Origin: Pseudomonas asuensis
GTDB lineage: Bacteria; Pseudomonadota; Gammaproteobacteria; Pseudomonadales; Pseudomonadaceae
Length of the DNA stretch: 64,000 nt
Direction of reading: 5' to 3'
NCBI RefSeq assembly: GCF_014646755.1
Contig: NZ_BMNW01000002.1
Location: 551,665 to 615,664 of the forward strand
Shown: piece after piece, positions 46,825 through 55,203 of the stretch
How positions within the stretch are numbered: position 1 is the first letter of the stretch
Layout of the letters: every line of letters begins with the position of its first letter
Notes under the pieces: generated by a model
What the model was told of the DNA's origin: nothing
What the model saw: only the letters and a program-made list of their open reading frames with translations
Databases searched by the model: none
Program-made: the position numbers and the translations under genes

Positions 46825-47929
46825 GGGCTAACACCTTGGCGAGCGCCCCCAGGAAGCGACTGTTTTCATCTTTGGTCCCAATGGAGACACGAAGGAATGT
46901 TGGCATGCCGTATCCTATAACAGGACGCACAATCACACCCTCCTCCAGTAGTGCTTGATAGATCGGTGCAGCTGGCCGCCCAAGATCAACAGCAATAAAG
47001 TTTCCCTTGGAAGGAATCCAGGAAAGCTCCAAATCTTGAAAGCCTCGCTCCAACTGAGCCATACCTTCGTCATTGGCCTGACGGCTTCTTTCTAAATACT
47101 CCACATCATCCATAGACGCGCACGCTGCAGCTAATGCGAGGCTATTGACGTTGAACGGTTGCCGTACGCGATTAAGCACATCAGCTATCTGCACAGAAGA
47201 AACAGCATATCCCACTCGTAGTGAGGCCAAGCCGTATGCCTTGGAGAACGTACGTGAAATCAGAAGATTGGAATGGCTCGCCAGGTAACTTAAACCATCT
47301 GGCAACTCGTTACCTTCGGCATACTCAATGTAAGCCTCATCAAGCACTACCAGTACGTGCTCCGGTACTGCCTTTAGAAAGGCAGCTAAGGCTTGTGGAC
47401 CAAACCAAGTCCCTGTTGGGTTATTTGGATTAGCTAAAAAGACAATGCGCGTATTCTTGTCGATGGCTTTGAGCATCGCATTCAGGTCATGCCCCCAACT
47501 TACGGCTGGAACTGCACGACCCTCGGCGCCAACAGCCTGGGTAACCAGAGGATATACGGCAAACGCATGCTCACTGAAAACAGCATTGAGACCCGGCGCA
47601 AGATAAGCACGAGCAGCTAACTCGAGAATATCGTTAGAACCATTACCTAGCGTTACCTGCTCAATGCTAGCGGCACATCGCTTAGCGATTTTCTGCTTGA
47701 GCTCAAAGCCATTGCCATCAGGATAGCGTGTCAGCTCGGCCAGCTCAGCCTTGATTGCTTCAATCGCCTTGGGGCTAGGACCCAATGGATTTTCATTGCT
47801 AGCCAACTTGACGATACGCTGAGGGTCTAGACCTAGTTCACGAGCCAATTCGTCAACTGGCTTACCGGGAACATACGGTGAAAGTTTCTGCACGCCTGGC
47901 AGGGCTTGCGCTAGAAAATCGCAGCTCAT
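46817..47929 (-). CDS. hisC: Histidinol-phosphate/aromatic aminotransferase HisC
   Basis: This 370-residue class I/II aminotransferase has LASNENPLGPSP, the LANPNNPTG motif, and the pyridoxal-phosphate lysine in SRTFSKAYGLASLRVGY. In Pseudomonas the second hisC copy sits in this operon and serves aromatic amino acids. The ATG at 47929 follows GAGGT; the frame upstream is unlikely to be translated. Normally pheA and serC lie upstream; here the gltX terminator does. Confidence 0.93.
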   Translation of the reverse strand: MSCDFLAQALPGVQKLSPYVPGKPVDELARELGLDPQRIVKLASNENPLGPSPKAIEAIKAELAELTRYPDGNGFELKQKIAKRCAASIEQVTLGNGSNDILELAARAYLAPGLNAVFSEHAFAVYPLVTQAVGAEGRAVPAVSWGHDLNAMLKAIDKNTRIVFLANPNNPTGTWFGPQALAAFLKAVPEHVLVVLDEAYIEYAEGNELPDGLSYLASHSNLLISRTFSKAYGLASLRVGYAVSSVQIADVLNRVRQPFNVNSLALAAACASMDDVEYLERSRQANDEGMAQLERGFQDLELSWIPSKGNFIAVDLGRPAAPIYQALLEEGVIVRPVIGYGMPTFLRVSIGTKDENSRFLGALAKVLARG

Positions 47930-48106
47930 TGTGACCTCATAATGGCCGGACTTTCCGGCACCATCTAAATGAATGGGCGCCATGGTAGACCATGCAGCCA
48001 TGGGAGCCCAACCCACGATTGCAGGATTACTCAATAACAACGCATCTATATGAACAGGGCTCATCGGCCTGATGCAGTGTAATCAGGTACCGTCAAATGA
48101 AGGCAT

Positions 48107-48137
48107 AAAAAAGGCAGCGCAAAGATACGCTGCCCTT
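48107..48137 (-). terminator. Terminator of gltX
   Basis: GGCAGCG (48113-48119) and CGCTGCC (48128-48134) form a stem followed by TTTTTT on the minus strand, five bases past the gltX stop. hisC must therefore start from its own promoter within 47930-48106. Confidence 0.88.
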
Positions 48138-48141
48138 CTAC

Positions 48142-49623
48142 CTACCCTAGAGTAGCAAGGAGCTTCTCCCACTCCTTGTTTTCCTTCTTGGATACGCCAC
48201 CGAGTTGCTCAATGGCCTGACGCAGGCGAAAGCGTGTAAGGTCGGGCCCAAGAATTTCCATTGCATCAAGTACCGATACAGAGCTGGCCTGCCCCGTAAT
48301 TGCTGCGAACATCAATGGCATTACATCACGCAGCTTAAGCTCAAGCCCCTCAGCCACGCCCTGAATGCACACCGTGATGTTGTCCTTGGTCCACTGCCGT
48401 AATGCTTCCAATTTCCAAAGAACCAACTGCATTACCTGTCGCACCTGATCTGGCGTGAGCTTCTTGTGAGCAAACAACCCTGTATCCAGCGGTAAGGCGC
48501 CGGCAAAAAAGAAGCTAGCCAGGGGCGCTATTTGGCTGAAGGTTTCAACACGTCCCTGGACATGAGGAGCGATCTTCATCATGTATTCAGGATTAAGCGC
48601 CCACTTTTGCACCTCGGTAGCAAACGCTTCCACACTCAACTCACGGATCCATTGCCCATTGAGCCACGACAATTTCTCGATATCGAAAATCGGCCCGCCA
48701 AGCGATATACGATTGATATCAAAGTACTCAATCATCTCATTTAGTGTGAATTTTTCGCGTTCATCCGGCATAGACCAACCCATGCGACCCAAATAGTTCA
48801 GCATGGCCTGAGGCAGGTAGCCCATACGCTCGTAGAAGGTCACGGAGGTTGGGTTCTTGCGCTTGGAAAGCTTGCTCTTATCTGGATTACGCAGCAATGG
48901 CATGTAGCATAGTGCCGGCTGCTCCCATCCAAAATATTCATACAGCTTGATGAGCTTAGGCGCTGAAGGCAACCACTCTTCACCACGTAGGACATGGGTA
49001 ATACCCATCAGGTGATCATCGACCACGTTGGCCAGAAAATACGTCGGCAACCCGTCGGCTTTCATCAAGACCTGCATATCCATGCGGTCCCAAGGGATCT
49101 CAACATCGCCACGCAACATATCAGGCACGACACAGATACCTTCTGTCGGCACCTTCATTCGTACAACGTGGGATTCACCCTCTGCAATACGACGCTGAGC
49201 CTCAGACGGAGCAATATGTATGCAGTGACCATCATAGCGAGGCGTTTCCTTACGTGCCGTTTGTTCGGCACGGACCTGATCCAGACGCTCAGCCGAGCAA
49301 AAACACGGAAACGCGTGCCCCTTGGAGACCAGCTCATCGGAGTACTTTTTATAAATCTCGCCACGCTCGCTCTGGCGATAAGGGCCGTGCGGCCCTCCTA
49401 CATCAGGACCCTCATCCCATTCGATCCCCAACCAACGCAACGCATCGTAGATCTGCTGCTCAGACTCACGTGTGGAGCGGAGCTGATCGGTATCCTCGAT
49501 ACGCAGGATGAACTGACCGCCATGCTGACGAGCAAAGCAGAGATTGAACAAGGCGATGTAAGCGGTACCGACATGGGGGTCGCCAGTAGGCGACGGCGCG
49601 ATACGCGTGCGAACAGTGGTCAT
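48142..49623 (-). CDS. gltX: Glutamyl-tRNA synthetase
   Basis: This 493-residue class I synthetase has the HIGH-type motif [18 protein letters not shown], the KMSKS-type motif [12 protein letters not shown] near residue 245 and a C-terminal helical anticodon-binding domain. The ATG at 49623 gives the usual length. The leader directly before it contains ACCTCC, an anti-Shine-Dalgarno-like sequence, and no normal ribosome binding site. Confidence 0.96.
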   Translation of the reverse strand: MTTVRTRIAPSPTGDPHVGTAYIALFNLCFARQHGGQFILRIEDTDQLRSTRESEQQIYDALRWLGIEWDEGPDVGGPHGPYRQSERGEIYKKYSDELVSKGHAFPCFCSAERLDQVRAEQTARKETPRYDGHCIHIAPSEAQRRIAEGESHVVRMKVPTEGICVVPDMLRGDVEIPWDRMDMQVLMKADGLPTYFLANVVDDHLMGITHVLRGEEWLPSAPKLIKLYEYFGWEQPALCYMPLLRNPDKSKLSKRKNPTSVTFYERMGYLPQAMLNYLGRMGWSMPDEREKFTLNEMIEYFDINRISLGGPIFDIEKLSWLNGQWIRELSVEAFATEVQKWALNPEYMMKIAPHVQGRVETFSQIAPLASFFFAGALPLDTGLFAHKKLTPDQVRQVMQLVLWKLEALRQWTKDNITVCIQGVAEGLELKLRDVMPLMFAAITGQASSVSVLDAMEILGPDLTRFRLRQAIEQLGGVSKKENKEWEKLLATLG

Positions 49624-49697
49624 GGGAGGTCTCGACACAGAACAAAACAAAAGGAGATGGTAGCAGTGGAAAAGCCCTGGCTTCCAGCGCCGGAAAC

Positions 49698-49729
49698 ACA
49701 AAGGCCCGGCTTTAAGACCGGGCCTTTGT
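49698..49729 (-). terminator. Terminator of uvrB
   Basis: ACAAAGGCCCGG (49698-49709) and CCGGGCCTTTGT (49718-49729) form a perfect 12-bp stem followed by a modest T-rich tail on the minus strand, 13 bases after the uvrB stop. Confidence 0.82.
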
Positions 49730-49742
49730 AGATAGCAGGCTT

Positions 49743-51752
49743 TTAAGCTGCTATGAGCCGCTCGCGCAGCTGCTGGATTTCGTCACGCAATTTGGCTGCA
49801 GCCTCGAACTCAAGGTCACGCGCCAACTTGAGCATGCGCTCCTCAAGCTGGGCAATTCGCTTGGTGATATCGGCTGGCGAACGTAGCTCGGCCTCATAAC
49901 GACCGCTGTCCTCGGCGGCCTTGGCTGCACGGCGCTTGCCGCGGGCGCCTGGAACGGCCGCTCCCTCCATGATATCTCGAATATCCTTTTTGATTCCCTT
50001 GGGCACAATGCCGTTAGCCTCGTTAAAAGCCAGCTGCTTAACGCGACGTCGCTCCGTCTCATCAATAGCACGCTGCATGGAGCCAGTCATCGAGTCGGCA
50101 TACAGAATCGCCTTGCCACTCAAGTTACGTGCTGCACGACCAATAGTCTGGATAAGAGAGCGCTCTGAACGCAGGAAGCCCTCTTTATCGGCATCAAGAA
50201 TCGCGACCAATGACACCTCAGGCATATCCAACCCCTCACGGAGCAGGTTAATGCCGACAAGCACATCGAACGTCCCCATCCGTAAATCGCGGATGATCTC
50301 CACCCGCTCCACCGTATCAATATCAGAGTGCAGATAACGCACCCGGACATCATGGTCGGCCAGATAGTCCGTCAAGTCTTCAGCCATACGCTTGGTAAGG
50401 GTTGTTACCAGCACTCGCTCATCTTTGGCCACCCGTAGCCGGATCTCAGAAAGCAGGTCATCTACCTGGGTCGTTGCCGGACGGATTTCGATTTCTGGAT
50501 CGACCAGACCGGTTGGACGTACCACCTGCTCAATGACTCGACCTGCGTGCTCTGCCTCATAAGGCCCTGGCGTTGCTGATACGAAAATAGTTTGCGGGCT
50601 GCCCGCCTCCCATTCTTCGAACCGCAGCGGGCGATTATCTAATGCAGAAGGAAGTCTAAACCCGTATTCGACCAGGGTCTCCTTACGCGACCGGTCCCCT
50701 TTGAACATTGCGCCAATCTGCGGCACCGTTACGTGGGATTCATCGATCACTAGCAGTGCATCTGCCGGCAGGTAGTCGTACAGTGTTGGCGGGGGCTCAC
50801 CAGGCGCACGACCAGAGAGATAGCGAGAGTAATTTTCAATGCCATTGCAGTAACCCAGCTCCACGATCATTTCAAGATCAAAGCGGGTCCGCTGCTCAAG
50901 CCGCTGCGCTTCAAGCAGACGATTTTGCGAGCGCAGGAACTCAAGCCGATCCTTGAGTTCGGCCTTGATGTGCTCGATTGCCTCGAGCAACGTATCTCGC
51001 GGCGTAGCGTAGTGAGTCTTGGGGTAAAAAGTGAAGCGCGGCAGCTTTCTGATTACTTCCCCCGTCAGGGGATCAAAAGCAGAAAGGTTTTCCACTTCAT
51101 CATCAAACAGCTCTACCCGAATAGCCTCAAGATCAGACTCAGCCGGGTAGATATCGATGACATCGCCACGCACTCGAAAGGTAGCCCGGGAGAACTCCAT
51201 ATCATTACGCGAATACTGCAACTCGATCAGACGCCTCAGTAATGTGCGCTGATCGATACGATCTCCTCGATCCAGGTGCAATACCATCTTGAGATACGCT
51301 TTGGGATCACCCAAGCCATAGATGGAAGACACCGATGCTACGATGATCGCATCCCGACGCTCCAGCAACGCCTTGGTTGCCGACAGACGCATCTGCTCAA
51401 TGTGATCATTGATGGACGAGTCCTTCTCGATGAAGGTGTCCGATGAGGGCACATAAGCTTCTGGCTGATAATAATCGTAGTAAGAGACGAAATACTCTAC
51501 AGAGTTATGAGGAAAAAACGCCTTGAATTCGCCATACAGCTGGGCTGCCAATGTTTTATTGGGCGCCAATACAATCGTGGGCCGCTGAATTTGAGCGATA
51601 ACATTGGCGATACTGAACGTCTTACCCGATCCGGTCACGCCCAACAATGTCTGGTGTGATAAACCAGCATTAATCCCCTCGACCATCTGGCGAATCGCCT
51701 CTGGCTGGTCACCGGCAGGGGTATAACGTGTAGACAATTGAAATGCAGACAT
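49743..51752 (-). CDS. uvrB: Excinuclease ABC subunit B
   Basis: This 669-residue helicase-like protein has Walker A GVTGSGKT (about 39-46), the beta-hairpin segment [20 protein letters not shown], helicase motifs DESHV and QTIGRAARN, and a C-terminal UVR motif ([20 protein letters not shown]). It verifies DNA damage with UvrA and UvrC. The ATG at 51752 follows GAGGA. It is divergent from the aminotransferase gene. Confidence 0.97.
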   Translation of the reverse strand: MSAFQLSTRYTPAGDQPEAIRQMVEGINAGLSHQTLLGVTGSGKTFSIANVIAQIQRPTIVLAPNKTLAAQLYGEFKAFFPHNSVEYFVSYYDYYQPEAYVPSSDTFIEKDSSINDHIEQMRLSATKALLERRDAIIVASVSSIYGLGDPKAYLKMVLHLDRGDRIDQRTLLRRLIELQYSRNDMEFSRATFRVRGDVIDIYPAESDLEAIRVELFDDEVENLSAFDPLTGEVIRKLPRFTFYPKTHYATPRDTLLEAIEHIKAELKDRLEFLRSQNRLLEAQRLEQRTRFDLEMIVELGYCNGIENYSRYLSGRAPGEPPPTLYDYLPADALLVIDESHVTVPQIGAMFKGDRSRKETLVEYGFRLPSALDNRPLRFEEWEAGSPQTIFVSATPGPYEAEHAGRVIEQVVRPTGLVDPEIEIRPATTQVDDLLSEIRLRVAKDERVLVTTLTKRMAEDLTDYLADHDVRVRYLHSDIDTVERVEIIRDLRMGTFDVLVGINLLREGLDMPEVSLVAILDADKEGFLRSERSLIQTIGRAARNLSGKAILYADSMTGSMQRAIDETERRRVKQLAFNEANGIVPKGIKKDIRDIMEGAAVPGARGKRRAAKAAEDSGRYEAELRSPADITKRIAQLEERMLKLARDLEFEAAAKLRDEIQQLRERLIAA

Positions 51753-51982
51753 GAGCTTCCTCAAGAGGAGGTGCAGAGAGCCGTCCTGCCCGAGATGCAC
51801 CCGAAAACCGACACTAACCCAGCGTTTCGCTGTCTGTGCGCCTGGAATGACCTTGCTATCCAGAACTATTTATATGCGTCCTGACGACCCTTTTTTCAAG
51901 CATTGAACATTAGTCTAGATGCGACCAGCCGAAACCTGTTTTTTGTCGCTCAGACAGACGATGCCCGCTATACTGTCACCCC

Positions 51983-52048
51983 GCTTGCGCACAATGGCAA
52001 TCGGGTCTTGTGCGTGTTTCATTCCTCTATTCGAGCTTGCGCACAATG
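51983..52048 (+). repeat. 14-nt direct repeat around the aminotransferase start codon
   Basis: GCTTGCGCACAATG occurs at 51983-51996 and at 52035-52048; the second copy ends with the start codon of the aminotransferase gene. The first copy supplies another ATG (51994) that opens a 29-codon frame overlapping the gene start and ending at 52083. A TATACT lying just upstream (51969-51974) may be the -10 element. Confidence 0.75.
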
Positions 52049-53242
52049 AGTTTGTTCTCTGCCGTCGAAATGGCTGCCCGTGATCCAATCCTGGGCCTCA
52101 ACGAAGCCTTCAATGCCGATGCCCGTCCGACCAAGGTCAATCTGGGTGTAGGCGTCTATTACGACGAACAGGGCCGCATTCCCCTGCTACGTGCAGTAGA
52201 AGAGGCTGAAAAGAAACGCGTTGTAGCGCGTGCTCCACGCGGCTATCTGCCGATCGATGGCATCGCTGCTTATGACGAAGCTGTACAAACCCTATTGTTT
52301 GGCCAAGGCTCACCTCTGATCACCAAAGGGCGCGTCGCTACTGTCCAGGCGCTGGGGGGAACGGGTGCGTTAAAAGTAGGTGCCGACTTCCTTAAGCGCC
52401 TCTTACCGGATGCCGTAGTAGCCATTAGTGATCCGAGCTGGGAAAACCATCGAGCCCTATTCGAGGCGGCTGGCTTCCCTGTACAAAACTATCGTTACTA
52501 TCACGCCGCGACCAACGGCTTGAATCGTGGAGGTCTATTAGAGGACCTGAACGCCCTTCCTCCGCGTTCCATTGTCGTATTGCATGCGTGCTGCCACAAC
52601 CCGACCGGCGTTGATCTGCAATTAGACGACTGGAAGGAAATACTTGAAGTCATCAAAACGCGCGAGCATGTACCCTTCCTAGATCTCGCTTATCAAGGTT
52701 TTGGAGATGGCATTGAGGAAGATGCTGCTGCCGTTCGCCTATTCGCAGATTCTGGACTGACTTTTTTCGTTTCCAGCTCATTCTCAAAGTCCTTTTCCCT
52801 ATATGGTGAGCGTGTAGGCGCGCTCTCGATCGTGACCGCTGACCGGGAAGAAACAGCTCGAGTCCTATCGCAGATCAAGCGTGTCGTGCGCACCAACTAC
52901 TCTAACCCTCCGACCCACGGCGCCACCATTGTGGCAACCGTTTTGCGTGACCCCGAGCTACGTGCCATGTGGGAAGCCGAGCTGGCTGAAATGCGCGATC
53001 GCATCCGCAGTATGCGCCACGCGTTGGTAGAAAGGCTTAATGCAGCCGGAGCCAAACGTGACTTCAGCTTTGTTAATGAGCAGCGCGGTATGTTCTCTTA
53101 TTCGGGACTGACTACCGATCAGGTCGAGCGCTTGAAAACCGAGTTTGGCATCTATGCTGTAGGGACTGGCCGGATCTGTGTAGCAGCACTGAACAGGAAC
53201 AACCTGGACAGTGTTATCAAGGCCATTGCCCAAGTTTTATAA
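52046..53242 (+). CDS. Aromatic/aspartate aminotransferase (AspC/TyrB family)
   Basis: This 398-residue class I aminotransferase has VNLGVGVYYDEQGRIPLL, LHACCHNPTGVD and the pyridoxal-phosphate lysine in SFSKSFSLYGERVGAL, all typical of TyrB/AspC. It interconverts aspartate or aromatic amino acids with 2-oxo acids. The start is the ATG of MSLFSAVEMAARDP; there is no good ribosome binding site. The gene is divergent from uvrB, as in other pseudomonads. Confidence 0.93.
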   Translation: MSLFSAVEMAARDPILGLNEAFNADARPTKVNLGVGVYYDEQGRIPLLRAVEEAEKKRVVARAPRGYLPIDGIAAYDEAVQTLLFGQGSPLITKGRVATVQALGGTGALKVGADFLKRLLPDAVVAISDPSWENHRALFEAAGFPVQNYRYYHAATNGLNRGGLLEDLNALPPRSIVVLHACCHNPTGVDLQLDDWKEILEVIKTREHVPFLDLAYQGFGDGIEEDAAAVRLFADSGLTFFVSSSFSKSFSLYGERVGALSIVTADREETARVLSQIKRVVRTNYSNPPTHGATIVATVLRDPELRAMWEAELAEMRDRIRSMRHALVERLNAAGAKRDFSFVNEQRGMFSYSGLTTDQVERLKTEFGIYAVGTGRICVAALNRNNLDSVIKAIAQVL

Positions 53243-53255
53243 GCGTGTTTTTTGT

Positions 53256-53283
53256 CTAAGGAGAAGTGTTGACTTCTCCTTAG
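53256..53283 (+). other. Perfect 12-bp hairpin overlapping the tRNA-Asn promoter
   Basis: CTAAGGAGAAGT (53256-53267) pairs with ACTTCTCCTTAG (53272-53283) around loop GTTG. No T-run follows, so it is a poor intrinsic terminator for the aminotransferase gene. The -35 element of the tRNA promoter (TTGACT, 53269-53274) lies in its loop and right arm. Confidence 0.75.
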
Positions 53284-53296
53284 CAATCAGTAAGAT
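53269..53296 (+). promoter_or_regulatory. Sigma-70 promoter of tRNA-Asn
   Basis: TTGACT (53269-53274) and TAAGAT (53291-53296) are separated by 16 bases, with transcription expected near 53303, six bases before the mature tRNA. Confidence 0.6.
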
Positions 53297-53308
53297 ACGT
53301 CTTGTTGT

Positions 53309-53384
53309 TCCGCGATAGCTCAGTCGGTAGAGCAAATGACTGTTAATCATTGGGTCCCTGGTTCGAGTCCAGGTCGCGGAGCCA
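53309..53384 (+). tRNA. tRNA-Asn (anticodon GTT)
   Basis: The 76-base sequence folds into a cloverleaf: acceptor TCCGCGA/TCGCGGA, D arm AGCTCAGTCGGTAGAGC-like, anticodon GTT at 53342-53344, T arm with GGTTCGAGTCC, discriminator G and an encoded CCA. It is followed directly by a terminator. Confidence 0.97.
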
Positions 53385-53390
53385 AATTCA

Positions 53391-53418
53391 AAACCCAGCC
53401 AATGGCTGGGTTTTTTTA
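53391..53418 (+). terminator. Terminator after tRNA-Asn
   Basis: AACCCAGCC (53392-53400) and GGCTGGGTT (53404-53412) form a 9-bp stem followed by a T-run, seven bases after the tRNA end. Confidence 0.93.
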
Positions 53419-53553
53419 TGGACGCACCTATACTTCCCACATCAGCGTTCATGTAGAAATTCAATAGCGATCAGGCGCCTTGCGCTTTCCTTTTGCTGTA
53501 CACTCCCGCCCTTTTTGCAAACGGCGCTTTGCACCCAGGCACTACTTTAAACA

Positions 53554-53627
53554 GTTGCCTGCGTTGTAAGAGCCCTTCACTGGCAACGCCGGTGAGCATT
53601 ATCCGAGTCTGGAGACTATTACCAGAC
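53554..53627 (+). promoter_or_regulatory. Structured leader of the LysP-like permease gene
   Basis: GGCAACGC (53582-53589) can pair either with GTTGCC (53554-53559) or with GCGTTG (53561-53566), giving mutually exclusive stems. A further stem GTCTGG/CCAGAC (53607-53612, 53622-53627) lies about 28 bases before the ATG. There is no clear Shine-Dalgarno. This looks like an attenuator or riboswitch-like leader, but I could not match it to the lysine riboswitch or another known class. Confidence 0.4.
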
Positions 53628-53655
53628 CCTTGCTGCCTTAGTTGGACCTTTTGTT

Positions 53656-55173
53656 ATGACTGCCGCCTCCTTTCCTCCGGAACAGCCGACTGCCTCGCAG
53701 GGGCACCCCACAGCAGAGCAAACCGCCACACCGGAAAAGCCTCATCTGAACCGGGTACTAAAACCCAGGCACTTGAACATGATTGCCATTGGGGGCTCGA
53801 TTGGTACAGGGCTTTTCGTTGCGTCAGGGGCCACTATTGCTTCGGCAGGTCCTGGCGGCGCCCTGCTCGCCTATGCCTTGATTGGTCTCATGGTGTATTT
53901 CCTCATGACGAGCCTTGGCGAGATGGCCGCCTACATGCCAGTCTCAGGTTCTTTCAGCACATACGGTAGCCGCTTTGTCGAGGATGGGTTTGGCTTCGCT
54001 CTGGGTTGGAATTATTGGTACAACTGGGCAGTAACGATTGCAGCTGAGCTGGTCGCCGCACAGTTGATCATGAGCTTCTGGTTTCCAGACACTCCCGGAA
54101 TCGTTTGGAGTGCTGGCTTCCTTGCGTTGATGTTCTTACTGAACGTCTTCTCGGCGCGAGGCTTTGGTGAGAGCGAATTCTGGTTTGCCCTGATCAAGGT
54201 GCTGACTGTGGTCATTTTCATCGGCATTGGTCTCGCCAGCATATTCGGCATTATGCATGGCGTCGAAGCACCGGGCTTTTCCAACTTCACCCTAGGCGAG
54301 GCGCCCTTCGTTGGCGGCCTTCAGGCTATGGTAGGTGTCGCCATGATTGCCGGCTTTTCCTTTCAAGGAACGGAACTGATTGGCGTGGCGGCCGGCGAAT
54401 CGGAAAACCCAAAAAAGAATATCCCGATCGCGATCCGCCAGGTCTTCTGGCGAATCCTGATGTTCTACATCCTGGCTATTTTTGTAATTGCCATGCTGAT
54501 TCCTTATACGGACCCACGCCTACTGCAAAACGAAGCCAGTGATATCAGCGTTTCTCCGTTCACTTTACTCTTTGAGCGAGCAGGCTTCGCGGCGGCTGCC
54601 GGCGTGATGAATGCAGTTATCCTCTCTGCCATTCTATCTGCCGGAACCTCTGGCATGTACGCATCGACGCGCATGCTATTTAGTCTGGCACAGCAAGGAA
54701 AAGCACCACGCCTATTCGCCAACGTTTCGCGAAACGGTGTTCCACGTAATGCCCTATATGCGACCACGCTAGTAGGCGCATTATGCTTCCTGACCTCAAT
54801 TGTCGGGGATAAAGTCCTGTATACCTGGCTTCTGAATACGTCAGGCATGTGTGGTTTCATCGCATGGCTGGGTATTGCCATTTCCCATTACCGATTCCGC
54901 AAGGGATATACCGCCCAAGGAGGGAGACTCGAAGACCTTCCTTACCGAGCCAAGCTTTTCCCCTTCGGGCCGCTGCTTGCGTTCGCCCTCTGCCTGTTTA
55001 TTACCATGGGGCAGAACTACACGGCGCTTATTGGCGACAAGATTGACTGGGCGGGACTGGCTGCCACCTATATCAGCATTCCACTGTTTTTGCTGATCTG
55101 GCTAGGCTACCGTTTCAAGCACCGCAGCCGACTGGTTCGCTATAAAGAGATGGACCTCAGTTCAAGCGACTAA
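53656..55173 (+). CDS. Lysine-type amino acid permease (LysP-like)
   Basis: This 505-residue APC-superfamily transporter has about twelve membrane segments, the consensus GGSIGTGLFVASG near residue 47 and FSFQGTELIGVAAGESENP in the middle. Sequence features (WNYWYNWAVTIAAEL, SFWFPDTPG) suit the LysP group of lysine:proton symporters, though arginine or other basic residues are possible. It is transcribed alone, convergent with fleR. Confidence 0.85.
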   Translation: MTAASFPPEQPTASQGHPTAEQTATPEKPHLNRVLKPRHLNMIAIGGSIGTGLFVASGATIASAGPGGALLAYALIGLMVYFLMTSLGEMAAYMPVSGSFSTYGSRFVEDGFGFALGWNYWYNWAVTIAAELVAAQLIMSFWFPDTPGIVWSAGFLALMFLLNVFSARGFGESEFWFALIKVLTVVIFIGIGLASIFGIMHGVEAPGFSNFTLGEAPFVGGLQAMVGVAMIAGFSFQGTELIGVAAGESENPKKNIPIAIRQVFWRILMFYILAIFVIAMLIPYTDPRLLQNEASDISVSPFTLLFERAGFAAAAGVMNAVILSAILSAGTSGMYASTRMLFSLAQQGKAPRLFANVSRNGVPRNALYATTLVGALCFLTSIVGDKVLYTWLLNTSGMCGFIAWLGIAISHYRFRKGYTAQGGRLEDLPYRAKLFPFGPLLAFALCLFITMGQNYTALIGDKIDWAGLAATYISIPLFLLIWLGYRFKHRSRLVRYKEMDLSSSD

Positions 55174-55180
55174 CGTTTAG

Positions 55181-55203
55181 GACCCCGGCTCCTAGCCGGG
55201 GTC
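55181..55203. terminator. Hairpin between the permease gene and fleR
   Basis: GACCCCGGCT (55181-55190) and AGCCGGGGTC (55194-55203) form a perfect 10-bp stem that reaches the fleR stop. Neither strand has a strong T-run, so termination efficiency is uncertain. Confidence 0.6.
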
